Under the pieces are notes generated by a model. That model ran no database searches. It saw nothing but the letters and a program-made list of their open reading frames with translations, and had not been told where the DNA came from. From Cloacimonetes bacterium UBA5835 (GTDB lineage Bacteria > Cloacimonadota > Cloacimonadia > Cloacimonadales > Cloacimonadaceae): 10,704 nt of DNA. Made by a program: the position numbers and the translations under genes. Position 1 is the stretch's first letter, and each line of letters opens with the position of its first letter. The stretch spans positions 1-10,704 of the forward strand of contig DJGX01000062.1 of assembly GCA_002432865.1 (NCBI GenBank). The letters run 5' to 3'. Of the stretch, positions 1 through 6,272 are shown piece by piece.

Positions 1-162
1 TTCAATAAAATGGGAGATGCTGGCAACCAATTTTTTCATTGCAACGCATCTTCCAACCGGTGGGAAAAAAACTACACTCTTTTAGTGTTACCGTACAAAT
101 GAAGAGTTCATTCGTTAATGTGTTGTTCTGGGAAAGTTGTTGTTTGGTTGGCTGTGTGCATT

Positions 163-303
163 GTTCTTGTTTTAACTCTCAATTTTGAGGTTGGTAAAAT
201 AGCCAAAATGCAGTTGCCAGAGAAATAGTGAGAGGAAACTGGTAATTGGGCTGAAAGTGGCAAAATTGAAAGTCAAAAGCAAGCATCGTGTTACGGAGAA
301 GTC
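163..303 (+). repeat. Tandem unit 1 of the left repeat
   Basis: A 141-nt unit that begins GTTCTTGTTTTAACTCTC and ends just after CGTGTTAC. It is bounded by imperfect inverted arms: TTGTTTTAACTCTCAATTTT at 167-186 and its near reverse complement at 261-282 (CAAAATTGAAAGTC then AAAAGCAA). The spacer of about 75 nt includes GAGAGGAAACTGGTAATTGG, shared with unit 2. The transcript could fold into a long hairpin closed by the arms. Confidence 0.85.
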
Positions 304-436
304 GTTCTTGTTTTAACTCTCAATTTTGAGGTTGGAGAAATGCTTACAATGCGGTTGCAAGAAAAAAAATGAGAGGAAACTGGTAATTGGGCTGGCAGTG
401 GCAAAATTGAAAGTCAAAAAACAAGCATCGTGTTAC
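304..436 (+). repeat. Tandem unit 2 of the left repeat
   Basis: Direct repeat of the preceding unit at an offset of 141 nt. Arms lie at 308-328 and 402-425. It differs from unit 1 after GAGGTTGG (GAGAAATGCTTACAATGC instead of TAAAATAGCCAAAATGC). The single unit in the right copy resembles unit 1 near its start and unit 2 around GGTTGCAAGAAAA and GGCAGTGGCAAAATTG, so the three units have exchanged or diverged in a mosaic way. Confidence 0.85.
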
Positions 437-467
437 CGTAAAATGGTCTTGTTATTTTGTCGTCTAT

Positions 468-1613
468 CTATTCTGTTTGTTGCAGAACTTTTTTATAGGT
501 CTGGTAATTAATCTCCATAATGGTTTCCAGATCGGGTTCAGAAATAGGTTCTTGATCATCCAATGCTCTTTTTACAATATCGAACATCTTTAAATAAGGT
601 ATCTTATTTTGCAGAAAGAGAAAAGATGCCGCTTCCACAGCAGAATTGATAACGGTGGGATAAATTCCTCCAGCATTGGCTACCTCCAACCCTAAATAAA
701 ACATAGGATAGCGTTTCGGATCAATTTCTCTAAAAGTTAAAGGCGCAAGAGAGGTTAAATCCGTTTGCACAAGTTGCGAATGAACTCTTTGGGGCCAGGA
801 AAGGGCATATAAAATCGGCAATTTCATATCTGGATTGCTTATCTGAGCTAAAAAAGAGCCATCAATAAATTCCACCAGAGAATGGATAAGGGATTGAGGA
901 TGAATAACCGCTTTTATTTTAGAATAGGGCTGATTAAACAGCCAATGAGTTTCCATAACTTCCAATGCCTTATTGAACATAGTTGCCGAATCCAGAGTAA
1001 CTTTGGCTCCCATTGTCCAGTTTGGATTTTTAAGTGCTTGCTGAGGTGTGATCTTATCAAATTCCTCCAGAGACAGGTCGCGAAAAATACCTCCGGAGGC
1101 AGTAAGATGCAAATGCTGAATTTCGTTTGCGGGATGTTTTCCGATTGCTTGAAAAAGAGCGCTAAGTTCGCTATCCACAGGTATAATTGGCTTGTCGGAA
1201 AGCATTTTGGTTAAGAGGTGACCTCCCATAACGAGGGATTCTTTATTTGCCAAAGCCAGATATTTATTGCGTTTTAAGATGGCAAAACTATAACGCAATC
1301 CTGCCGAACCGGCTATGGCATTTAAAGCAATGTCATAATTTTCATTAGCCAGTGCTTTAATAAGCTCGGTTTCGCCAAAGTATATTTTGTGTTCAGGATT
1401 TTCAGCTTTAAGCTTAGTTTGCAATGTAGGATCTTCAATTCCGGTAAAAAAAAGCGAGGGGATATTGTGTTGTTTTGCATATTTTAGCAGTAATAAGTGA
1501 TTTTTATCTGCCGAAGCCAAAACGATAGGTATATTTTGTTCAGCAGCCACAGCAAAAGTGGAAGTTCCGATTGAACCGGTTGCCCCTAAAAGAGCTAATG
1601 ACTTATTTACCAT
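468..1613 (-). CDS. dxr: 1-deoxy-D-xylulose 5-phosphate reductoisomerase (IspC/Dxr)
   Basis: Converts 1-deoxy-D-xylulose 5-phosphate to 2-C-methyl-D-erythritol 4-phosphate with NADPH, the committing step of the non-mevalonate isoprenoid pathway, in the cytoplasm. The 381 residues fit the family. Visible motifs are the nucleotide-binding GATGSIG at 10-16, LANKESLVM at 121-129, the metal-binding DSE at 147-149 with E218 in NKALEVME, TASGGIFR at 171-178, NPNWTMGAKVTLDSATM at 196-212 and VIHPQS at 236-241. All key residues I can check are present, so it should be active. Its ATG overlaps the last 7 nt of the upstream barrel gene on the same strand and no strong Shine-Dalgarno is visible, suggesting translational coupling. 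The gene ends 31 nt from the left repeat. Confidence 0.97.
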   Translation of the reverse strand: MVNKSLALLGATGSIGTSTFAVAAEQNIPIVLASADKNHLLLLKYAKQHNIPSLFFTGIEDPTLQTKLKAENPEHKIYFGETELIKALANENYDIALNAIAGSAGLRYSFAILKRNKYLALANKESLVMGGHLLTKMLSDKPIIPVDSELSALFQAIGKHPANEIQHLHLTASGGIFRDLSLEEFDKITPQQALKNPNWTMGAKVTLDSATMFNKALEVMETHWLFNQPYSKIKAVIHPQSLIHSLVEFIDGSFLAQISNPDMKLPILYALSWPQRVHSQLVQTDLTSLAPLTFREIDPKRYPMFYLGLEVANAGGIYPTVINSAVEAASFLFLQNKIPYLKMFDIVKRALDDQEPISEPDLETIMEINYQTYKKVLQQTE

Positions 1614-2551
1614 TGATATGTAGCGGAAATTCTTTGCGAATAGCCCAAATCATCTTCCGAACCATTACGGAAGGCATAATTTAAGCCAAAACTTTTATAT
1701 GATACTCCGATTCCGGTAGTGAAACAATCTACATCATATCCAGCAAGTAAACGCAAATTGGGAATTGGTTGAACTGCTAGGCCAGCATGAAAATCAGCAC
1801 TAAAATCTCCAGTTTCCACTGTTGCTTCTCTATTTTCCAATAAAATTTCGCTACGCACAGCAAGATGGACAGGAATTTTAGCTTTTACAGAAAAAGCATA
1901 TCCCAATTCCAGATCCAGATTGGGAATCACTGTTTCATTCTCGCCTCCCTCCCAAAGAACTTGAGTGCTGAAAAAATCCCTGAGATTTAATCCTAAACGC
2001 GCTCGTTTATTCATCTGCCAAAGCATTCCTATATCCGCTCCAAAAGCATAACCGCTATTTTCAGCCAAAGACCTGTAAGCCAGCTTGGGTGAAATTCCCA
2101 AATATAAACTGTTACTAACCTGCCTGGCTAAACCCGCATAAAAAATGAAATCCTGATTGCTAATTGTTTTCCAAACATAAGGGCGATTGTCGCTACTTAA
2201 GCTGTCGTCCGGATTTTCCAGCTTGGTAAGTTTTACCTTATCGATGCATAAGTTATTGAGAGTGAGAGAGGTTTTCGTAGTAGAGCCAAGAATTACACTC
2301 ATTTGATTTTGCTCCATCAAACCCTCAAAATGCTCACTACGCATAAGTTCTATTCCGTTATCAGAAATTAAACCTAAAAGAGCTGGATTCCACCAACCAA
2401 CTGAAAAGCTGGAATCATAAGTTAGCCCCGTAGAACCCATAGCTGAAGAAAGAACACCTGGACTGATAGCGAAAATCTCTCCTGCATATTTTGTGGCAGC
2501 AATTGGTAATGTTATCAATAGCAAGCAGATAACGAGAACTTGAATTTTCAT
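1607..2551 (-). CDS. Outer-membrane beta-barrel protein, PorV/UPF0164-like
   Basis: A 314-residue protein probably forming a barrel in the outer membrane; its cargo or role is not evident. Residues 1-19 look like a signal peptide (MKIQ, then a hydrophobic run to PIAA). The N-terminal mature part contains ISPGVLSSAMGSTGLTYDSS and WWNPALLG (53-60), resembling the start of PorV/UPF0164-type proteins, where a G-rich segment precedes a WNPA motif. Alternating hydrophobic strands follow (for example LYLGISPKLAY, RLLAGYDVDCFTTGIGVSY) and the chain ends in an aromatic residue (SATYQW), as outer-membrane barrels do. The start is supported by GAGAGGAA 4 nt before the ATG. It lies between the tRNA and dxr on the same strand and overlaps dxr by 7 nt. 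The family call is by pattern, not by search. Confidence 0.75.
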   Translation of the reverse strand: MKIQVLVICLLLITLPIAATKYAGEIFAISPGVLSSAMGSTGLTYDSSFSVGWWNPALLGLISDNGIELMRSEHFEGLMEQNQMSVILGSTTKTSLTLNNLCIDKVKLTKLENPDDSLSSDNRPYVWKTISNQDFIFYAGLARQVSNSLYLGISPKLAYRSLAENSGYAFGADIGMLWQMNKRARLGLNLRDFFSTQVLWEGGENETVIPNLDLELGYAFSVKAKIPVHLAVRSEILLENREATVETGDFSADFHAGLAVQPIPNLRLLAGYDVDCFTTGIGVSYKSFGLNYAFRNGSEDDLGYSQRISATYQW

Positions 2552-2616
2552 TTAGTTCCTCTCTTCTGTTTTCCCTGTTGAACAGGAATTTATAATGTAA
2601 AAAAGGGGGAGAAAAA

Positions 2617-2692
2617 TGGTGGGCCCAGAGGGACTCGAACCCCCGACCAACCGGTTATGAGCCGGTAGCTCTACCAACTGAGCTATAGGCCC
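2617..2692 (-). tRNA. tRNA with CAT anticodon, probably tRNA-Ile2 (AUA)
   Basis: A complete 76-nt cloverleaf with encoded CCA: acceptor GGGCCTA/TGGGCCC, D arm GCTC...GAGC, anticodon arm ACCGG-CTCATAA-CCGGT, variable TGGTC, T arm GGGGG-TTCGAGT-CCCTC, discriminator A. The anticodon CAT lies at plus-strand 2657-2659. CAT can be initiator Met, elongator Met or Ile2 (whose C34 is changed to lysidine by TilS). The first pair is G-C, against an initiator. Acceptor pairs C4-G69 and C5-G68 are the reported TilS recognition pairs of E. coli tRNA-Ile2 and differ from elongator Met, so Ile2 is favoured. That assignment is inference; the tRNA itself is certain. Confidence 0.95.
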
Positions 2693-2776
2693 CCTAAATT
2701 TATTCGACTTAAACACAAAATTCATAAGCCCGAATTTCGTCAAGCCAAAAAATGTGAATGCTTATGATATTTTGTC

Positions 2777-2806
2777 TTGACAGATACAGCGCAAGCAAAA
2801 TATGGG
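2777..2806 (+). promoter_or_regulatory. Possible sigma70-type promoter for the nadC leader
   Basis: A perfect -35 box TTGACA at 2777-2782 is followed after 18 nt by TATGGG at 2801-2806, a weak -10 match (3 of 6). A TATAAA at 2814-2819 is too far from the -35 to pair with it. The site is the best candidate between the divergent tRNA and nadC and would start a leader of about 125 nt. Only the -35 is convincing. Confidence 0.4.
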
Positions 2807-2891
2807 TGATTAGTATAAAGGAAGATAGATATATGTGTTACCAAGACAAGAAATTATGCGAGCTTAACAAAAACGAAAATATAATAACAGG

Positions 2892-2924
2892 AAAGCATTT
2901 GCAAAACGCAAATGCTTTTTTTTT
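2892..2924 (+). terminator. Intrinsic terminator or attenuator directly upstream of nadC
   Basis: AAAGCATTTGC (2892-2902), loop AAAAC, GCAAATGCTTT (2908-2918), an 11-bp perfect stem whose 3' side runs into nine T (2916-2924). It has the shape of a plus-strand Rho-independent terminator; in the other direction no T run follows. No plus-strand gene lies upstream in this window, and the nadC Shine-Dalgarno begins 5 nt after the T run. It therefore most likely ends a leader transcript or small RNA, acting as an attenuator of nadC. Confidence 0.8.
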
Positions 2925-2938
2925 CTCTCGGAGGAAGA

Positions 2939-3760
2939 ATGTTTCTCGATGAATTCATTCGTAAGAGCTTGGAAGAAGATATCGGTACAGGTGATATAAC
3001 GACCAGATATCTTGATTTTGAACCCCAAATTAGTGTTGCTTATATCATCTCCAAAGCTACAGGTGTTATAGCTGGTATTGATATAGCGAAACAAGTATTT
3101 AAGATGGTCGATCCTGAACTGAAAATAACTTTATACAGTAAGGATGGAGATTCAGTAAAACCTAACGAAGAAATTATGCGTTTGGAAGGACGCCCTTCCT
3201 CTATTCTACAAGGGGAAAGGACAGCTTTAAATTTTATGCAACGTCTTTCGGGGATTGCTACTAAGACCGCTAAATATGTTTCTCTTTTAGAAGGATTGAA
3301 TGTTAAACTACTGGATACTCGTAAAACAACACCACTACTTCGTTCGCTGGAAAAGTATGCAGTACGAGTTGGAGGCGGTTATAATCATCGTTTTGGGTTA
3401 TTTGATATGGTTCTAATTAAAGAGAATCATATTCGTGCCTGCGGTTCAATAACTGAAGCCGTAAACCGTATTCGTAAGCATAATATCAGCTATAAAATTG
3501 AGGTTGAGGTTACCAATGCGAAGGAAGTTGCAGAAGCCGTAAATGCTGGTGTAGATAGAGTTATGCTGGATAATATGACTCCTGAACAGATCAGGAAAGT
3601 AGTAAAGAAATATAAAGATATTTTGGAATTTGAAGTATCGGGTGGAATTACAGAAGAAAATATTCGTACTTATGCCGAAACCGGAGTTCAATTTATTTCC
3701 TCTGGAGCTCTCACTCATTCATATAAGTCCCTGGATATTAGTTTGTTATTTAAGGAGTAA
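2939..3760 (+). CDS. nadC: Nicotinate-nucleotide pyrophosphorylase, carboxylating (quinolinate phosphoribosyltransferase)
   Basis: Turns quinolinate and phosphoribosyl pyrophosphate into nicotinate mononucleotide and CO2, feeding NAD synthesis in the cytoplasm. The 273 residues match the family length. Motifs: EDIGTGDITT at 13-22, ERTALNFMQRLSGIAT at 93-108, DTRKTTP at 126-132 (PRPP/quinolinate site), HRFGLFDMVLIKENH at 150-164, EVEV at 188-191, MLDN at 209-212, SGGI at 234-237 and ISSGALTHS at 253-261. I chose ATG 2939 because GGAGGA sits at 2930-2935 and the family begins here; an in-frame ATG at 2912 lies inside the terminator stem and is not credible. A zinc-ribbon gene follows after 3 nt, so they share a transcript. 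The terminator-like hairpin just upstream suggests control by attenuation. Confidence 0.96.
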   Translation: MFLDEFIRKSLEEDIGTGDITTRYLDFEPQISVAYIISKATGVIAGIDIAKQVFKMVDPELKITLYSKDGDSVKPNEEIMRLEGRPSSILQGERTALNFMQRLSGIATKTAKYVSLLEGLNVKLLDTRKTTPLLRSLEKYAVRVGGGYNHRFGLFDMVLIKENHIRACGSITEAVNRIRKHNISYKIEVEVTNAKEVAEAVNAGVDRVMLDNMTPEQIRKVVKKYKDILEFEVSGGITEENIRTYAETGVQFISSGALTHSYKSLDISLLFKE

Positions 3761-3763
3761 GCG

Positions 3764-4495
3764 ATGGAAGAAGAATTAAAGACATTAGCCAAAATGCAAG
3801 CCCTGGATGATCAGATTGGCCGTTATCGCATTTTGCAAAAGGAACTACCTAAACAGCTTAACGAGATTATAGAAAGTGTAGAAGAGGCAACTGCCAATCT
3901 TCTTGCCGTAGAAACCGAACGCGCTGAAATAAATAAAAAGCAGCGTTCTGTTGAAATGGAGATTAAACAAATGCAGGAACAAAGCAAAAAATATTCTGCG
4001 CAGCTTACAGAGATTAAAAACAACAAGGAATATAAGGCATTAAACAGTGAAATCGCTTATATTAAGGATAAAATCTCTGATAATGAATCCTCTCTTTTAG
4101 AACTGATGGAATTAGAAAACGAAATCAAGGAAAAAATAGCCACTGCCAAATCTGTTCTGGAAAAAGCAGAAGCTTTGAAGAAAGAAAAAGAAAGTGATTT
4201 GAGAGAACAAATTGCTTCCCTGGATACTAAAATTGAGGAAGTCCGCACTCAAAGAAATGATTTAGCACGCACTTTACCAGTTTCACTTGTAAAATACTAT
4301 GGTAATATGATAAAACACAAACAAAATCAGGCAGTAGCTTATACCCGTGAAGGTTCCTGTGGAGCCTGCGGTTTTGTGATTCGTCAACAAATGCGGATTG
4401 AACTTCAATTACGAAGGAAAATTATCTACTGCGAAAATTGCGGACGCATTCTAATGAACCGCTTTGAAGATAAAACTGATGATGCTTCCAGCTAA
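3764..4495 (+). CDS. Coiled-coil protein with C-terminal C4 zinc ribbon (COG1579/CT398-like)
   Basis: A 243-residue protein with a long heptad-rich helical hairpin (about 1-170, rich in E, K, L, with a turn near KNNKEYKALNSEI at 85-97) and a C-terminal zinc ribbon with C199-x2-C202 and C223-x2-C226 (GSCGACG ... YCENCGRIL). This is the architecture of the COG1579 family, whose exact role is not settled; links to nucleic acid or to export have been proposed for members. The start at ATG 3764 is supported by AAGGAG at 3752-3757, which overlaps the end of nadC, so it is translated from the nadC transcript. The rnpB gene follows 55 nt downstream. No defect is seen; both Cys pairs are intact. Confidence 0.9.
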   Translation: MEEELKTLAKMQALDDQIGRYRILQKELPKQLNEIIESVEEATANLLAVETERAEINKKQRSVEMEIKQMQEQSKKYSAQLTEIKNNKEYKALNSEIAYIKDKISDNESSLLELMELENEIKEKIATAKSVLEKAEALKKEKESDLREQIASLDTKIEEVRTQRNDLARTLPVSLVKYYGNMIKHKQNQAVAYTREGSCGACGFVIRQQMRIELQLRRKIIYCENCGRILMNRFEDKTDDASS

Positions 4496-4518
4496 TCTAA
4501 CCCGAATGAATATGCAGT

Positions 4519-4546
4519 TTGCTTTATCATAGAATTGCATTATATT
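4519..4546 (+). promoter_or_regulatory. Likely promoter of the RNase P RNA gene
   Basis: A -10 box TATATT at 4541-4546 (5 of 6 to TATAAT) sits 4 nt before the first base of the P1 helix, the right distance for transcription to start at the mature 5' end. A TTGCTT at 4519-4524 with a 16-nt spacer is a weak -35. Confidence 0.55.
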
Positions 4547-4550
4547 ATGT

Positions 4551-4910
4551 ATGGGGAAGATTAGATGTTCGCTGTAAAAATGCAGAGGAAAGTCCGGACA
4601 CCATAGGGCAGGATACTTCCTAACAGGAAGCTGTAGTGATGCAGAGATAGCTCCACAGAAAGTAAACCGCTATTCAGTTTTTTCTGAAGCAGCAAGGGTG
4701 AAACGGCGGTGTAAGAGACCACCGGTATCTTTGGTAACAGAGATAGCCAGGAAAGCCTTATCTGGTGCAATGCCAAATAGGAAAGCAATGATGTTGCCCG
4801 CATCGCTTTCGGGTAGGCAGCTGGAACTGTTTTGTGAGAAGCAGTCAAGATGAATGAACATCACTTTCAGGAAACTGAAAGCACAGAATCCGGCTTATAA
4901 TCTTCCCCAT
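4551..4910 (+). ncRNA. rnpB: RNase P RNA, type A
   Basis: The catalytic RNA that removes 5' leaders from tRNA precursors, about 360 nt. The ends pair as P1 (4551-4562 with 4899-4910, 12 perfect bp) and P2 is GATGTTC/GAACATC (4564-4570, 4856-4862). The universally conserved GAGGAAAGTCCGG lies at 4585-4597 and its P4 partner ACAGAATCCGGCTTA at 4883-4897. Also recognisable are CATAGGGCAGG with GCCC for P6/P17, AGTAAACCGC, GCAAGGGTGAAACGG, GCAATGCCAAATAGG, GGGTAGGC with the GGU (4812-4814) that pairs with the tRNA CCA end, and AGATGAATGA. P18 has a GTGA loop. P3 is reduced to about 3-4 bp, and an extra hairpin CTTTCAG-GAAA-CTGAAAG at 4864-4881 sits where P19 lies in some bacteria. Confidence 0.97.
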
Positions 4911-4984
4911 AATTATATTTGGAACGACAGTGTTTCATTTTATAACTTGCGCCTGGAATCAAAAGTTAACGATAAATTTAGAAC

Positions 4985-5004
4985 AGCTGATAAGTTTATT
5001 AGCT
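4985..5004. repeat. Short palindrome between rnpB and the propeller gene
   Basis: AGCTGATAA (4985-4993), then GT, then TTATTAGCT (4996-5004): a 9-bp near-perfect inverted repeat with one G-T pair, about 47 nt before the next start codon. No T run follows, so it is not a standard terminator; an operator or processing site is possible. The rest of 4911-5050 shows no gene. Confidence 0.35.
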
Positions 5005-5050
5005 GGGAGTGGACAGGGATTTCAATCATCCAGAAATATATGAGGTATTA

Positions 5051-5902
5051 ATGCTGAAAAAGCTTGTTTTCGTTTTGATTTTGGTTACAGCCATTGCCTT
5101 ATTTGCTTTGGTCAGCCATCCCCCCAAGGAATATGTTTTACAAACTGACCTTCTAAAAGAAGCGTCTGGTATTGATTTGGGCATTGTAAACAAACAGACG
5201 CTTTGGAGCCATAACGATTCTGGTAATAAAGCAGAAATTTATGCTCTGGGAACAGATGGCAAATTACTGGCTACTTTGATAATAAACAACACTAAAAACC
5301 GCGATTGGGAAGATATTGCTATTGCCAAAGACCCGCATACTGGGAAAAGCTATATTTATATTGCTGATATTGGTGATAATAACGCTAAATACAATTCTGT
5401 GTATATTTACAGGGTTCGAGAACCCTTAATTGCTAATAACGATAAAATTATTCAAAGCAGCCAGGTTGATACTATAGAAATACAGTATGAAGACGGACCT
5501 CGCGATGCAGAAGCTATTTTCTTGGAACCTAAAACTGGAGATATTTATTTAATTAGCAAAAGAGAAGAGCAGGTGGGTCTATATCGGATTGCCTATCCTT
5601 TCAATTTTCAGAACATAAGCACTGCTGAGAGAATTTGTTCTTTGCCTTTATCTTGGGTTACTGCAGCTGATCTGAGTGATAATGGAAAACTACTAATAAT
5701 TAAGACTTATACAAGTATATATAGGTATAAAACCAAACGAGACGATAAAAACATCATTACCCTCTCCCAAAATTTTAAATCTCTGCCTTATATAACTGAG
5801 CCTCAGGGTGAAGCTATCTGCTGGGATGCGAAAAATAAAGGCTATTTTACTCTTTCCGAATCCGCTACAAGCGTGAAACAGGCATTATATCATTATAAAT
5901 GA
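5051..5902 (+). CDS. Exported or membrane-anchored beta-propeller-like protein of unknown function
   Basis: I do not recognise a named family. Residues 1-22 (MLKKLVFVLILVTAIALFAL) are a positively charged start followed by a hydrophobic segment, so the protein is exported or anchored in the inner membrane; there is no lipobox Cys. The rest (to 283) shows repeated strand pairs with conserved-looking acidic turns: LWSHNDSGN at 51-59, DWEDIA at 85-90, IADIGDN at 104-110, DAEAIF at 152-157, LSDNGK at 208-213 and EPQGEAICWD at 250-259. This spacing fits a six-bladed propeller, perhaps with bound metal or a secreted esterase/lactonase-like role, which is inference. ATG 5051 is chosen over an upstream in-frame ATG at 5009 because GAGG lies at 5042-5045 and the signal segment starts here. 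It stands alone between rnpB and gene debris. Confidence 0.8.
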   Translation: MLKKLVFVLILVTAIALFALVSHPPKEYVLQTDLLKEASGIDLGIVNKQTLWSHNDSGNKAEIYALGTDGKLLATLIINNTKNRDWEDIAIAKDPHTGKSYIYIADIGDNNAKYNSVYIYRVREPLIANNDKIIQSSQVDTIEIQYEDGPRDAEAIFLEPKTGDIYLISKREEQVGLYRIAYPFNFQNISTAERICSLPLSWVTAADLSDNGKLLIIKTYTSIYRYKTKRDDKNIITLSQNFKSLPYITEPQGEAICWDAKNKGYFTLSESATSVKQALYHYK

Positions 5903-5956
5903 TACGGAACTAAGAAAAAAAGAGTAAGATAGTGAAAGTTGAGAAGGATAGATTAG

Positions 5957-6154
5957 GAAGATGGAAATTTAGGAAAGTGTGATAGCTTTGTTCACAGTGC
6001 ACGAGTTCAAAGTTTTTGTTTTGGAGGTATCGGTAACTATAATAAATCTACTGTCTCTGAATGGAATAACCGTTCATTCGCTTCTTCAAAATTTGAGCTT
6101 GACATAAACAAAGAAGTGAAACAAATGAAATACATTAACTCTTATCAAAAATAA
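5957..6154 (+). pseudogene. Possible headless coding remnant
   Basis: An open frame of 65 codons without an early start codon, ending in TAA at 6152-6154. Its last part reads like real protein (FGGIGNYNKSTVSEWNNRSF at about 6023-6082, then ASSKFELDINKEVKQMKYIN). No homologue is recognised. A second frame starting at GTG 5979 is also open for 42 codons, so the evidence is weak. The whole of 5903-6240 contains no intact gene apart from the short frame at 6165; 5903-5980 is purine-rich and otherwise featureless. Confidence 0.3.
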
Positions 6155-6164
6155 GGAAATAAAT

Positions 6165-6272
6165 ATGGAACCAAAACATCCGGAAAAACTATCGGTTTAT
6201 AGTAATATTGATGGCTTCCTGAATTCTTTAGAGAGTCGATTTGCTCGAAATCGGTTATACTTCTCAATTTGA
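6165..6272 (+). pseudogene. Short ORF before the toxin pseudogene, possible antitoxin remnant
   Basis: A 35-residue frame beginning at ATG 6165 with AAGGA at 6153-6157 as ribosome binding site (MEPKHPEKLSVYSNIDGFLN, then SLESRFARNRLYFSI). It overlaps the start of the YafQ-like frame by 32 nt. In intact loci a RelB/DinJ-type antitoxin gene stands exactly here, and the piece LSVYSNIDGFLNSLES resembles the C-terminal tail of such antitoxins (short linker, Tyr-Ser, then a small acidic helix). The DNA-binding N-terminal domain is missing. Position gives the main support; the sequence likeness is weak. Confidence 0.35.

Larger units (their letters stand above)
1..436 (+). repeat. Left copy of a long intergenic repeat, with its 3' unit duplicated
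   Basis: This stretch holds no supportable gene. Positions 1-294 match the reverse complement of 10342-10633 along nearly the whole length, roughly four bases in five by eye, with shared blocks such as GGGAGATGCTGGCAACCA, AGAGTTCATTCGTTAATGTG and TGTGCATTGTTCTTG. The element opens with a conserved hairpin (AGATGC at 15-20 against GCATCT at 46-51; the partner copy keeps a 7-bp version). Its last part (163-303) is repeated in tandem at 304-436; the right copy has only one such unit. The element ends with CGTGTTAC, 31 nt from the stop codon of dxr. Small open frames inside are not conserved between copies. Identity as a family of intergenic repeats is inference. Confidence 0.9.

Noticed and set aside
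1..225. Frame 1 in the left repeat (NKMGDAGNQFFHCNASSN, then a hydrophobic stretch from ATG 118)
   Set aside because: The right copy carries a stop and frame-shifting indels at the equivalent positions, so the frame is not conserved and the element looks non-coding.
163..436. CRISPR array
   Set aside because: There are only two units of about 140 bp, with no short regular repeat-spacer pattern and no cas genes.
326..511. Plus-strand open frame of 61 codons
   Set aside because: It lies in the tandem repeat and runs into the end of dxr on the other strand; no homologue or ribosome binding site.
2552..2743. Minus-strand open frame of 63 codons containing AQLVELPAHNRLVGGSSPS
   Set aside because: It is the translation of the tRNA gene, a well-known false protein in databases.
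2715..2743. Minus-strand promoter for the tRNA (TTGACG at 2743-2738)
   Set aside because: The -35 is good but no acceptable -10 lies at the right spacing, so it is not listed as a feature.
4561..4864. Two minus-strand open frames across 4561-4864
   Set aside because: They lie wholly inside the RNase P RNA, whose conserved core and helices explain the sequence.
4854..5051. Plus-strand open frame of 65 codons after rnpB
   Set aside because: It begins inside the 3' end of RNase P RNA, has no ribosome binding site and no recognisable composition.
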